Shown: positions 13,328 to 21,574, numbered from the stretch's first letter. The stretch: DNA of 22,968 nt from Candidatus Woesearchaeota archaeon (GCA_014729015.1 WJKR01000008.1:1-22968), one strand, 5' to 3'. The notes: generated from the sequence alone by a model not told the origin. Program-made: numbers and translations.

Positions 13328-14202
13328 CGGAGCACCTCTTTCTCGGTCAGCGCCCGCTTGAGACGGTGCGCGCGGTGGTGCCGGTCGAGTTCTTTGAGCG
13401 CTTGGGCGAGCTCTTTATCGTTGGGTGCCTTGCCGTGCCAGAGCGGGTGGTGTTCCATGTAGCTGACGCCTTTTCCTAGGGTGGTGTGGGCGACGATGCA
13501 GAAGGGTTGGCTGAGGCGGTGGTAAGTGAAGTAGGTGAGCGCGTCCTTGATGAGGCGGTGGTTGTGCCCGTCTATCTCAATCACTTTCCAGCCAAACGCT
13601 TTGTACTTCTGCTTGAGGCTGCGCAGGTCGAGCACGTCGTCGGTGTAGCCGTCTATCTGTACGTTGTTGCGGTCGATGATGACGCAGAGGTTGTCGAGGC
13701 GGTGGTGCGCTGCGAGCTGCGCCGCTTCCCATACCGCTCCTTCGTCGTGTTCGGCGTCGCTGGCGAGGCAGTACACGTTCCACTGCTTGTTTTGCCGTTT
13801 CGCTGCGAGCGCTTTGCCGACTGCCAGGAGGTATCCTTGCCCGAGCGGTCCGCTCGTGTTCTCGATGCCGGGCAGCGTGCCGAGTTCTGGGTGTCCTTGG
13901 AGTGGGCTGCGGAACGTCCTGAGTGTGCCGAGGAGTTTCTTGTCGAAGTAGCCGTGGTCCGCGAGCACTGTGTACAGCGCTGGGCAGAGGTGTCCTGCGC
14001 TGAGGACGAACCGGTCCCGCGCTGGCCATATCGGTCTTTTCGGGTCGTGCTTGAGCACGTGCTCGTACAGGACGAGCAGGAGATCGAGTGCTGACAGCGA
14101 CCCTCCTGTGTGTCCTGAGCCGGCGTCGTGCAGCATGGCCAGTACTCGTTTCCTCAGTGCCACGCTTTTCCTGGCCACGTCATGTTCGTGTGCGGTTCGC
14201 AT
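13324..14202 (-). CDS. Transketolase, N-terminal subunit
   Basis: This is the diphosphate-binding half of split transketolase, transferring two-carbon units between sugar phosphates with the other subunit. Seen: GSGHTGGSLSALDLL at 28-42 (His31), SAGHLCPALY at 68-77 (His71), GPLGQG at 118-123 and the thiamine diphosphate motif SDAEHDEG followed by IIDRNN (148-180). The common GDG at the motif start is SDA here, while EHDEG is kept. The 5' end overlaps enolase by 23 nt, and no promoter is seen, so the order eno-tktN-tktC is one operon. Confidence 0.93.
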   Translation of the reverse strand: MRTAHEHDVARKSVALRKRVLAMLHDAGSGHTGGSLSALDLLLVLYEHVLKHDPKRPIWPARDRFVLSAGHLCPALYTVLADHGYFDKKLLGTLRTFRSPLQGHPELGTLPGIENTSGPLGQGYLLAVGKALAAKRQNKQWNVYCLASDAEHDEGAVWEAAQLAAHHRLDNLCVIIDRNNVQIDGYTDDVLDLRSLKQKYKAFGWKVIEIDGHNHRLIKDALTYFTYHRLSQPFCIVAHTTLGKGVSYMEHHPLWHGKAPNDKELAQALKELDRHHRAHRLKRALTEKEVLR

Positions 14203-15451
14203 ACGTCGCTTTCCTGCCGAGATATTCTTCTATCCTGATGAGCTGGTTGTACTTGGCCGTCCGTTCCCCCCTGGCGGGCGCGCCGAGCTTGATCTGGCCG
14301 CATCCTATTCCGACGGCGAGGTCTGCGATGAACGGGTCTTCGGTCTCTCCTGATCGGTGGCTGACCATGACGTTCCAGCCCGCTCGTTGTGCCATCCTTG
14401 CCGCCCTGAGCGCCTCGGTCAGTGTGCCTATCTGGTTGACCTTGAGGAGGAGGGCGTCGCACCAGTGCTCATCGATGGCGTGCCGGATGCGTCGCGGGTT
14501 GGTCACGAGTAGGTCGTCACCAACGGTCTGGAACGCTTTTTTGTGCTTCGTCGCTTTTGTGAAGTCTTGCCACGCGGTGATGTCTTCTTGGTCGTACGGG
14601 TCTTCGAGGCTGATGAGCGGGTAGTTCCTGGCGAGTTTGGCATAGTATGCTTTGAGCGCTTGCCATGTCTTCGTCGTGCGGAGGTAGGTCTTGTCACGCT
14701 TGTGGTAGAGCTCGCTCGCCGCCGCGTCGATGGCGATGCGCATCTTGTCTTTGTAGCCTGCGATGGTGATTGCTTGTATGAGGAGGTCGAGCGCTTCTTC
14801 GGCGTCGTCGATGGGCGGTGCGAATCCTCCTTCGTCGCCGAGGTGCGTCGCTGCTGCGCCGTAGCGCTTGTTGATGATGCCTGCGAGGATGTGGTAGGTC
14901 TCTGCGACCATGCGGGTGGCTTGCGCGAAGGTCTTCGCCCCGGTAGGCACGATCATGAATTCTTGGAATTCGAGGTCGCCCGCGGCGTGCTTGCCGCCGT
15001 TGATGATATTGGCGAAGGGGACGGGTAGTGTCGGCCGGGCGCGCATGAGCGCTGCGATGTGGGTGAAGAGGGGTTGTTCTTTTGCTGCTGCGGCTGCCCG
15101 TGCGACTGCCAGGCTTGTTCCGAGGATGGCGTTGGCGCCTAGTCGTGCCTTGTTGGGCGTGCCGTCGAGTTCTAGTAGCGTACTGTCGATTCCTGTCTGG
15201 TCTGCGACGTCCTTGCCGATGAGCGCTCGCTTGATGGTGGTGTTGACGTGCTTGACCGCTTTGGTGACCGCTTTGCCGCGGTACGCTTTGGTGTTGTCCC
15301 TGAGCTCGCGGGCTTCGTGCTTGCCGGTACTCGCGCCTGAGGGCACCATGGCCGAGCCGAGGACGCGCTGCGTATACACGTCGACTTCTACGGTGGGATT
15401 GCCTCTGCTGTCGAGTACTTGTCGTGCTTTGACGTCGAGAATCCTCTCCAT
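14180..15451 (-). CDS. eno: Enolase
   Basis: It converts 2-phosphoglycerate to phosphoenolpyruvate. The N-terminal domain has LDSRGNPTVEV at 13-23 and PSGASTG at 37-43. In the barrel are Glu207 (GDEGGFAP), metal ligands Asp242, Glu283 and Asp312, catalytic Lys337 (LLKVNQIGT) and signature SHRSGETED at 364-372. It has 423 aa, with all key residues present. It is the first gene of the eno-tktN-tktC operon; in many archaea eno sits with ribosomal genes instead. A GAGGTG ribosome-binding site at 15462-15467 lies 10 nt upstream. Confidence 0.97.
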   Translation of the reverse strand: MERILDVKARQVLDSRGNPTVEVDVYTQRVLGSAMVPSGASTGKHEARELRDNTKAYRGKAVTKAVKHVNTTIKRALIGKDVADQTGIDSTLLELDGTPNKARLGANAILGTSLAVARAAAAAKEQPLFTHIAALMRARPTLPVPFANIINGGKHAAGDLEFQEFMIVPTGAKTFAQATRMVAETYHILAGIINKRYGAAATHLGDEGGFAPPIDDAEEALDLLIQAITIAGYKDKMRIAIDAAASELYHKRDKTYLRTTKTWQALKAYYAKLARNYPLISLEDPYDQEDITAWQDFTKATKHKKAFQTVGDDLLVTNPRRIRHAIDEHWCDALLLKVNQIGTLTEALRAARMAQRAGWNVMVSHRSGETEDPFIADLAVGIGCGQIKLGAPARGERTAKYNQLIRIEEYLGRKATYANRTRT

Positions 15452-15461
15452 GAAATGGTGC

Positions 15462-15467
15462 CACCTC
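15462..15467 (-). promoter_or_regulatory. eno ribosome-binding site
   Basis: GAGGTG on the minus strand, 10 nt before ATG 15451. Confidence 0.6.
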
Positions 15468-15493
15468 TTTGCAGCAATTAAAGACGCCTGCTG

Positions 15494-15502
15494 TATTTAA
15501 AT
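15494..15502 (-). promoter_or_regulatory. eno operon TATA box
   Basis: ATTTAAATA on the minus strand, preceded by AAC. The same 12 bases (AACATTTAAATA) form the pilin promoter at 16099-16107. The predicted leader is about 20 nt. Confidence 0.6.
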
Positions 15503-15517
15503 GTTATGGGAGAAGGG

Positions 15518-15539
15518 AAAAAAGAAAAAAAGAAAAAAA
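15518..15539 (-). terminator. Oligo-T terminator after the pilin gene
   Basis: On the minus strand three runs of T (7, 7 and 6, with single C between) start 8 nt after the pilin stop codon. Archaeal intrinsic terminators are T-rich tracts without a required hairpin. The tract separates the pilin unit from the eno promoter. Confidence 0.7.
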
Positions 15540-15547
15540 TCGTCTGT

Positions 15548-16024
15548 TTATTGTATCTTGCCGACGACTTCGCCGCTGTGGACGCGGTTGAGGCCGGTGT
15601 CCGTCTTGTAGGTAAAGCTGAGGTCGGCCTTGAACTTGTCTCCTGACTGGAGGCTGTTCGGGTTGCCGCACGCCCAGGTCAGCACGAACGCTTGACCATT
15701 TGTTGGTGTTGCATCATCCGCTGACACACCAGCTGCTGCAACGTTACAGTCGCCGGTCGAGCTCGCTCCGGCAGATTCGTTGATGGTCACGCTTTTGCCT
15801 TGGCCGTTCGTGAACGGCACTTGCACGCTGATGTTGCCGCCGCCGATGGTGATCACTGCTGATTCTGTGTTTAGGAACGGCGCTTTGAATGTCGTCTTCT
15901 CTGGTAGGAGGTTTCCTGGGCTGAGCACGCCGAAGTAGGCGAGCGCTCCGATGGCTGCCAGGACCACGAGTATGGCCCATCCATAGGTCATCAGGAACTC
16001 CATTGCTGCTTGTCCTTTTTTCAT
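15548..16024 (-). CDS. Type IV pilin-like protein with class III signal peptide
   Basis: A likely filament subunit. The start MKKGQAAMEFLMTYGW has a short basic leader, a Gly4-Gln5 cleavage site for a PibD/FlaK-type prepilin peptidase, Glu9 at the usual +5 position and a hydrophobic helix to about residue 33. The mature part is beta-rich with two cysteines (93 and 119) that could form a disulfide, and two N-glycosylation sequons (NIS, NES). It is 158 aa. ATG 16024 is fixed by GAGGTGA 8 nt upstream. It has its own promoter and a strong T-tract terminator, as expected for a highly made structural protein downstream of its assembly genes. Confidence 0.85.
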   Translation of the reverse strand: MKKGQAAMEFLMTYGWAILVVLAAIGALAYFGVLSPGNLLPEKTTFKAPFLNTESAVITIGGGNISVQVPFTNGQGKSVTINESAGASSTGDCNVAAAGVSADDATPTNGQAFVLTWACGNPNSLQSGDKFKADLSFTYKTDTGLNRVHSGEVVGKIQ

Positions 16025-16032
16025 CCTATTTT

Positions 16033-16039
16033 TCACCTC
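16033..16039 (-). promoter_or_regulatory. Pilin ribosome-binding site
   Basis: GAGGTGA on the minus strand, 8 nt before ATG 16024. It excludes the longer reading that would start upstream in the leader. Confidence 0.7.
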
Positions 16040-16098
16040 GTTTTTTCCGGAAAGTAGACTGTTTCCAGGTCTATTTCCTTGTTTTTTGTGGTCGCTCC

Positions 16099-16107
16099 TA
16101 TTTAAAT
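16099..16107 (-). promoter_or_regulatory. Pilin promoter TATA box
   Basis: ATTTAAATA on the minus strand preceded by AAC. Predicted leader about 53 nt with a strong ribosome-binding site. Confidence 0.6.
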
Positions 16108-16158
16108 GTTGCGGTTTTTTGTATACTGGTAGCCGATTACCTTTCAATACTGGTTTTT

Positions 16159-17376
16159 TCAGAGCGCCACCAAACCACCCAACAACACGGACAAAATCCA
16201 CGAAGCAACAAAATACAACGCCAGCGTCGCCAACACGAACACCGGGATGAACCGCGCCCCCTCCTTGACCGTGCCCTTACGAATGATACTGATAATGAAC
16301 GCCGAGAACAACGACGTCACGAACAACGTCGCCACCGAAAAGATACGGAAATCACCCACCGTGATAGAGTCACCCTCCAAGCTCAACGTGAAAAAACCAG
16401 CACCACCAGTACCGCCCTCGACCGCGAGCAACCCCATAATCTTCTGGATGATCACCAACAACTGGCCAGACAAGCCGAACAACACCGGCGCAGCGACCAC
16501 CGTCGCGAACCCGATGAAAATAGCGTACGTCATGACATTCGCCGCCATCTCCTTCTTCAAAATCCTCGTCTCCTGGATGTTCAACGCGATCTTATTCAGC
16601 AAGCCAGCCATCTCACCACCAGAATCCATGCCCTCCAACAAGAGATTAATAGAACGCCGCAACACCTTCGAATCATACCGCCGCGTGAACCGCTGCAGAG
16701 CGGACGACAAATCCTCGCCGGAAATAGTCGACTTCGCCACGTCCTCAATCTCCTTCGCCAAGATGCCGAACCGCGGACGCACCGCGAACCACAACGCGCG
16801 ATCCACCGGCATACCGGCACTGATGTTCGCACTCACCAACTGCAAGAAGTCAGGCAACACCTCCTCCAGCTCCAATGTGCGATTGAAAATCCTGACATCG
16901 AGGAAGATGTACAACAACACCCAAGCGAGCACGAACAAACCCGCGAAGATGCCCGTCCAGACACCCGTGAGGAAGATGATAGGCCGCCTGACACCAACCC
17001 CATTCACCGACGCGACGATTAACGAGACGAGCGAGAACAACAAGCAGACAGCGATGATAATCCTGAAGAGGTGCTTGGTAAGATTACTCTCATCCACGTC
17101 GTCATAACCAGCCTTATCCAAGTACTTCCTCAGCAGCTGCCGGTTCTTCAGCCTCTTCCGCTCCTGCTTCTGCTTCTGGCGCCGCTGCTGCAACAACCGC
17201 TTCGTGCTCAACGCCTCCTGGCGCTGCCGACGCTCCTCCTGCTTCTTCTCAAGCCTCAGTAAATCACCATCAGCCTTCCCCAAGGAAGCACGCTTCCTGA
17301 AGAGATGACGGCCGAATAGCTCCTTGACCCGCGCGTGACGCTTCCCTGATCCCTCAGATTCCTTCCGCTGCTTCAT
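16159..17376 (-). CDS. T2SF-domain pilus/secretion platform protein with charged N-terminal tail (TadC/FlaJ-like)
   Basis: A membrane platform protein of type IV pilus or Tad systems. Residues 1-90 are very rich in Lys, Arg, Glu and Gln, probably helical and cytoplasmic. Two hydrophobic segments follow (about 104-126 and 134-160). A T2SF cytoplasmic domain comes next, with EVLPDFLQLVSANISAGMPVDRAL and GMDSGGEMAGLLNKIA. Further membrane segments follow near 280-312, and two more at the C-terminus. 405 aa. It starts by ATGA overlap with the second platform gene. The paired single-domain genes recall TadB/TadC; FlaJ would carry both domains in one chain. Confidence 0.85.
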   Translation of the reverse strand: MKQRKESEGSGKRHARVKELFGRHLFRKRASLGKADGDLLRLEKKQEERRQRQEALSTKRLLQQRRQKQKQERKRLKNRQLLRKYLDKAGYDDVDESNLTKHLFRIIIAVCLLFSLVSLIVASVNGVGVRRPIIFLTGVWTGIFAGLFVLAWVLLYIFLDVRIFNRTLELEEVLPDFLQLVSANISAGMPVDRALWFAVRPRFGILAKEIEDVAKSTISGEDLSSALQRFTRRYDSKVLRRSINLLLEGMDSGGEMAGLLNKIALNIQETRILKKEMAANVMTYAIFIGFATVVAAPVLFGLSGQLLVIIQKIMGLLAVEGGTGGAGFFTLSLEGDSITVGDFRIFSVATLFVTSLFSAFIISIIRKGTVKEGARFIPVFVLATLALYFVASWILSVLLGGLVAL

Positions 17377-18170
17377 AATTCCATCGGTGGACGAATAGTC
17401 TTGATGATGCTCAGGAACATGAACTGGACGAACGCAATCATGCCAGTGAGCACGAAAAGGATGACCAAAGATATCTGGAAGCCGATAAACGTGGCGAGGA
17501 CGACGAGCATGGTCGTCCCCAAAGACGGGATGATGATCGCCGCCATCATGTAGAACATGGCCAACGGATTGAGCTTCCTGCCATACTCCTTCACCTCGAT
17601 CTGCTGCTCGCGCACGATCTGGTCGATGACGACGTTCAGAGCATTCGTGACGTCCGAGCCGGTCTTCATACTGTTCAGGAGCTGCCAGAGCATCTTCCTG
17701 AAGTTCGGCGACGGCGTCAAGACAATAGCCTCGTTCAACGCGTCCTCCATAGTCGTGCCGAGATCGACCTTCTCAATGATCTCCGCGAAGTACTTCCCGA
17801 TAATATCATAATTCTTCGCGAGGTTTTTGAACGTCACGTACATGGGCACGCCGCTCTCCAACTCGATGATTAAGAAGCGCCCCGCGAAGATGATCTCCTG
17901 ATTGATGCCATTGACGACCTTCTGAATCTTGAAATCAACGTAGTTCAAGAAGTACAAGAAGGCGAACGGGAAGACCAACGGGAAAGCGACGAAGACCCAC
18001 GGCGACTGCACAAAGAAGAAGCCGACGAAGAGCAACCCAAAAGAGAGATAGAGCGACGTGAAGAAGATGCGCTTGACATACGCATCCTCAGTCTCATACA
18101 GCCGCGCCTGTCTCAGCTTGAGACTAAGATCAGGTACGCGCCTCGCTATCTTCCGGTAGATGAGGGTCAT
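17373..18170 (-). CDS. Second T2SF-domain platform protein (TadB/FlaJ-like)
   Basis: 265 aa. A basic N-terminal segment precedes two membrane helices (about 36-54 and 58-75). The T2SF domain has INQEIIFAGRFLIIELESGVP... and NSMKTGSDVTNALNVVIDQI. Two C-terminal helices follow (about 207-230 and 234-255). It probably pairs with the 405-aa platform protein and the upstream ATPase. ATGA overlaps on both sides mean that ATPase and the two platform proteins are translated in a coupled way. Confidence 0.85.
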   Translation of the reverse strand: MTLIYRKIARRVPDLSLKLRQARLYETEDAYVKRIFFTSLYLSFGLLFVGFFFVQSPWVFVAFPLVFPFAFLYFLNYVDFKIQKVVNGINQEIIFAGRFLIIELESGVPMYVTFKNLAKNYDIIGKYFAEIIEKVDLGTTMEDALNEAIVLTPSPNFRKMLWQLLNSMKTGSDVTNALNVVIDQIVREQQIEVKEYGRKLNPLAMFYMMAAIIIPSLGTTMLVVLATFIGFQISLVILFVLTGMIAFVQFMFLSIIKTIRPPMEL

Positions 18171-19894
18171 GAGGATTCATCCTTCTTCGCTGGAGCAGGC
18201 TTCTCGCGCGCGGGCCGCCGCTCCGACGAGGCGCCTGCAAGGAGCTTGCCGGCGCTGACGTGCCTCATCAAATTCTCCTTGTCAGTGTAATACTCAGCCA
18301 TGATGCGGCCCACGCCGTCGACAGAGGTGATGTCCATCTTGTCAAGGTAGCGGAGCACCGCCTCCTTCTCCTTCAAGTCCTTGTTGATATCACGCTCAGA
18401 CATGCCCGTATAGAGCTTGAGACTGACGAAGAGGTGCTTCGACTTGTTCTTCCTGACCAGCGCGTCCTTGCCCGCATCGTACTGGAGGATGACGTTCGCC
18501 GTGCTATCTGGAAGCACCTCCGCCACCTGGAACGTCCTCCTCATGCCGGTACGACGATTCCTGAACTGGACGATAATCAAGCTGATGGCCGGCAGCATGA
18601 TCTTCGGCACGTTGATAGGAGGGTTCGTCAGCCGCTCGACCGTCTCCACGGCGTTGTTGGAGTGGAACGTCGCGTACACGGAATGGCCGGTATGGATGGC
18701 CTCGAACAAGGTCTCCGCCTCCCGTTGCCGTCGCACCTCCCCCACCAAGATGCGGTCAGGCCGCATGCGCAGGCTGTTCACTAAGAGATCACCCATGCCA
18801 ATCTCGCCCTTGCCCTCGGCGTTGGGCAGGCGAGTGTTCATCGGCACCCAGTGGAGGAACCGCGGCAGCCGTATCTCGCGCGTGTCCTCGATACTGATGA
18901 TGCGCTGGTTGGGCGGGAAAAAGTTAGCCAGCACGTTCAGCGTGGAGGTCTTGCCCGAGGCGGTGCCGCCCGCGATGATGGCACTGAGCTCGTACTGCAT
19001 AGCCAGCCAGATGAGCGCGGCGGCCTCCACGCTGATGGTCTTCGACCGGATGAACTTGGTGATGGTCCAGGGGTCGCGGGAGAACTTGCGGATGGTGATG
19101 GTGTTGCCCGCCGTGCTGATGGGAGTGAGCGTAGCGTTGACGCGGTCGCCTTCGCTGAGGTGCGCGTCCAGGAGCGGTTCGAGCACCGTGATCTGCCTGC
19201 CGACCTTCCGGCCGATGATCGAGGCGTAATGCTTGGTCTGCTCCTCGTCGCGCAAGCGGATGTTCGTCTTGAGCCAGCCGTACTTCTTATGATACACCCA
19301 GATAGGGTCCTCTGTCTGGTTGATGACGATCTCCTCGAGCAAGGCGTCGTTCATGAGGATCTCCACGCTGCCAAGGCCGAGCGCCTTCGCGATGAGGTAG
19401 GTCGTGAGGAAGCTCTTCGTCTCGTCCTCGGCGTCGGGGAAATATTTGTTGATGAGGATGCCGATGTACTCCTTGAACTTGTCCTCAACCACCGTCGCCT
19501 TCTTGACATCGGTCAAGTCCACCAGTCCGAGGCTGACGCGCTTGATCAGCTCCTGTCGTATCCTCTCGAGGATAAACTCGGTCGTCTTGCTGATGGAGGA
19601 TATCTCCACGTTGTAGACAGGGACGAATTCCTGGTGGACACGCTTGACCGTGATGGTGATGGGGATGTCGCCGCTCTTGAACTCATACCTGTCGATGACG
19701 TGCTCCTTCGGCTTCGCAGCGGGCTTCTTCTTGGCCGCGGACCTCTTCGGAGAATGGCGTCGCTTCCGCACCCGCTTTTTACTCTGCTTTGCCTTCTTGC
19801 GCGCCGCCGCTGCCTTCGTGGTCGGCCGTCGCTGCCGCTTCGTACCGCGTGATGTCCGGTGCTTCTTCTGAGAAGAACGTTTCTTGGTCGCCAA
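18167..19894 (-). CDS. Type II/IV secretion ATPase (TadA/FlaI/PilB-like) with basic N-terminal tail
   Basis: A hexameric motor ATPase that powers pilus assembly. From the TTG start: a Lys/Arg/Ala-rich tail at 1-64, an N-terminal domain to about 280, Walker A GGTASGKTS at 309-317, an Asp box IISIEDTREIRLP near 332-344, Walker B RILVGEVR near 381-388 and a His box HTGHSVYATFHS near 401-412. Start choice: AGGGGTGGG at 19902-19910 is 7 nt upstream of TTG 19894. GTG 19906 lies inside that ribosome-binding stretch and would add four residues. A TATA box at 19939-19946 lies upstream. The histone-like basic tail is not typical of FlaI. Confidence 0.92.
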   Translation of the reverse strand: MATKKRSSQKKHRTSRGTKRQRRPTTKAAAARKKAKQSKKRVRKRRHSPKRSAAKKKPAAKPKEHVIDRYEFKSGDIPITITVKRVHQEFVPVYNVEISSISKTTEFILERIRQELIKRVSLGLVDLTDVKKATVVEDKFKEYIGILINKYFPDAEDETKSFLTTYLIAKALGLGSVEILMNDALLEEIVINQTEDPIWVYHKKYGWLKTNIRLRDEEQTKHYASIIGRKVGRQITVLEPLLDAHLSEGDRVNATLTPISTAGNTITIRKFSRDPWTITKFIRSKTISVEAAALIWLAMQYELSAIIAGGTASGKTSTLNVLANFFPPNQRIISIEDTREIRLPRFLHWVPMNTRLPNAEGKGEIGMGDLLVNSLRMRPDRILVGEVRRQREAETLFEAIHTGHSVYATFHSNNAVETVERLTNPPINVPKIMLPAISLIIVQFRNRRTGMRRTFQVAEVLPDSTANVILQYDAGKDALVRKNKSKHLFVSLKLYTGMSERDINKDLKEKEAVLRYLDKMDITSVDGVGRIMAEYYTDKENLMRHVSAGKLLAGASSERRPAREKPAPAKKDESS

Positions 19895-19938
19895 GCCGTG
19901 TCCCACCCCTTGCTGTAGTGGTTCCTGACGACCAGGGA

Positions 19939-19946
19939 TTTATAAA
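19939..19946 (-). promoter_or_regulatory. TATA box of the secretion ATPase-platform operon
   Basis: TTTATAAA on the minus strand. Predicted start near 19916, leaving a leader of about 22 nt to TTG 19894. Confidence 0.55.
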
Positions 19947-19969
19947 ACTTTTGTTCTGGGAAGCAGACC

Positions 19970-21124
19970 TTATTTCGCGCCCCTGAGCAAGGCGGTGAGC
20001 TTCTTGATCTCGCCCCGCAACCCTTTCTTGTGCTGCTCTATCTTCTTGTAATTACCCTCTAGTTCGTGGAGGTGCTTCTTAATCGTCTCGTCCTTGCTCA
20101 GCGCGTTGAAAGCCTGGGCCTTCTTGATGAGGCCCTCATACTCCTGCTGCAAGGAGTGCTTCTTGTCCTCGATGCTCTGCAAGAGCTTCTCGGCACCCCC
20201 TTTCTTGTCGAAGAACCGCTTGAGGTCCTTGTACACCTTCTTCTTCTGCCCCTTGTAGGAGTCCATGTCCTTCTTCTTCTCCCGCAGCTTCTCGAGTATC
20301 TGCTTCTGGAGGTTGAAAATCTTGCTGCTGTGCTCCTCGCTGATCCTGATGAGCGGCAGGATGGTCTCGTGCTTCTTGCCCTTCAAGCGGACGTCGATCT
20401 GCTCGACGAACCGTCCTAGCTTGTCAAGGTTCTCTTCAGAAACAGTGACATCCTTCTGCTCGTCCTTGATCTTGTCCTTGATATTGCTGACGAGCTTGTT
20501 CATCTCATCAATGCGGTCCATGAGGAGTTTCTCCTGCTCCTCCAAGGTGTCGACGAGCTTCTTATCCTTGGTGACCTTGAGCCGTTCCTGCTCGACCTGC
20601 GCCATCATCTCGCGATAGCGCCGCTCCTCATTCCGTATCTCTTGGTGCGACCGCTCCATGAGCCGTTGGTACTCCACCTTCTGCCGCTCGATGTCCTTGT
20701 CGATGTTGTTCTTCAAGTTCTCATAGTACTCGAGCTCCTTGAAGTCGTCCTTGACCTCGTCGATCTCGCCGCCGATGTCCTTCTTGAGCTTGTTGAACTC
20801 CTCCTTCATCTTCTCGAAGCCGGCAGTCTCTTTCTCCAACGACTTGAGCGTGGTCTCCACCTTCCTGATGAAAGAATCCTTGACCCCGACGTACTCCTTG
20901 GTCTTCTTCTGGACCTCAGATTTGCTCAGCTTGCGCTCGACGAGCCATACCTTGGACAAGCTGTACTCCACGCTAATCAGGCCGTCCTGTTCGAGAAAAT
21001 CAGCCCATTCCTGGATAAGCACCTTGCTGACGCCGAGCTGCTTCGCCGCGTCGTCAAGGCTGATGCGCTTGTGACGATCGACGAGCGTGACGAGCTTGTC
21101 AACACCCGTCTCGATGTTTTTCAT
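19970..21124 (-). CDS. Winged-helix plus long coiled-coil protein of the pilus locus
   Basis: 384 aa, not matched to a named family. Residues 1-70 look like a winged helix-turn-helix domain, with ISLDDAAKQLGVSKVLIQEW as helix-turn-helix and a LISVEYSLSKVWLVER wing. Residues 75-384 are almost all Lys/Glu-rich coiled coil with few breaks and no membrane helix. It could be a DNA-bound structural or regulatory protein, or a cytoplasmic scaffold that uses the domain for protein contacts. Its leaderless promoter lies at the end of the DUF192 gene, and the ATPase operon follows, so a role in the pilus system is inferred from position. Confidence 0.75.
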   Translation of the reverse strand: MKNIETGVDKLVTLVDRHKRISLDDAAKQLGVSKVLIQEWADFLEQDGLISVEYSLSKVWLVERKLSKSEVQKKTKEYVGVKDSFIRKVETTLKSLEKETAGFEKMKEEFNKLKKDIGGEIDEVKDDFKELEYYENLKNNIDKDIERQKVEYQRLMERSHQEIRNEERRYREMMAQVEQERLKVTKDKKLVDTLEEQEKLLMDRIDEMNKLVSNIKDKIKDEQKDVTVSEENLDKLGRFVEQIDVRLKGKKHETILPLIRISEEHSSKIFNLQKQILEKLREKKKDMDSYKGQKKKVYKDLKRFFDKKGGAEKLLQSIEDKKHSLQQEYEGLIKKAQAFNALSKDETIKKHLHELEGNYKKIEQHKKGLRGEIKKLTALLRGAK

Positions 21125-21146
21125 GGACCCAGATGCACTTCCCGAG

Positions 21147-21156
21147 TTTATATATC
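21147..21156 (-). promoter_or_regulatory. TATA box of the coiled-coil gene, overlapping the DUF192 stop
   Basis: GATATATAAA on the minus strand, about 27 nt from ATG 21124. The last codons of the DUF192 gene (GAT ATA TAA) are themselves part of this box. Confidence 0.6.
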
Positions 21157-21552
21157 TTTCGGGGTGAGGACGTCACCGGTACGGACACACCCAGCCCCCC
21201 CGCCGGGGAATTCGATGAAGCACGAGACCTCACGCCTCGTGCGGTGATGAGAGAACGGTCGCAACCCGCGCCTGACCTCCCGCACGACGAACCCCTGAGG
21301 CGCGTAGTCGCAAAGCACGATGTCGATGGGGTGGAAGACGAACCACATGTGCAACGAGCACCGCCGCCGAAAAGGAGTGAAGAAGACGAGCGCTTGCCGA
21401 CGCCTGAGACGACGGAACATCAGGCCCGTGGCGAGCTGCCACGTCGTCCTGGCGCCGAGGAGCTGCGTCGCGACGACGCCTCGCCGGGAGACGAGCTTCG
21501 CATCGGTCGGCCTGCGGAAGGAGAGCTTGCGCTTGAGCGTGTCGGCATCCAT
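21148..21552 (-). CDS. DUF192 family protein
   Basis: A 134-aa protein with the DUF192 pattern: TWQLATGLMFRR near 38-49, a bulky hydrophobic segment ALVFFTPF, HMWFVFHPIDIVL (family W-x-x-x-x-x-P-L/I-D) and a C-terminal CFIEFPGG. The family function is unknown. The protein is very rich in Arg, and no signal peptide is seen, although some members are exported. Start ATG 21552 is leaderless from TTTTTATAG 27 nt upstream; longer readings would run through the promoter. It sits between two pilus-locus genes, each unit with its own promoter. Confidence 0.75.
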   Translation of the reverse strand: MDADTLKRKLSFRRPTDAKLVSRRGVVATQLLGARTTWQLATGLMFRRLRRRQALVFFTPFRRRCSLHMWFVFHPIDIVLCDYAPQGFVVREVRRGLRPFSHHRTRREVSCFIEFPGGGAGCVRTGDVLTPKDI

Positions 21553-21574
21553 GCATCCGTCCATGGAAGGAGAG

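Noticed and set aside
14694..15464. Arg/His-rich 256-codon frame on the minus strand over eno
   Set aside because: It is a frame-shifted reading of enolase; low complexity and no motifs, while eno has all catalytic residues.
18851..19852. 333-codon frame on the plus strand opposite the secretion ATPase
   Set aside because: It lacks family motifs, and the opposite strand has complete Walker A/B and His boxes.
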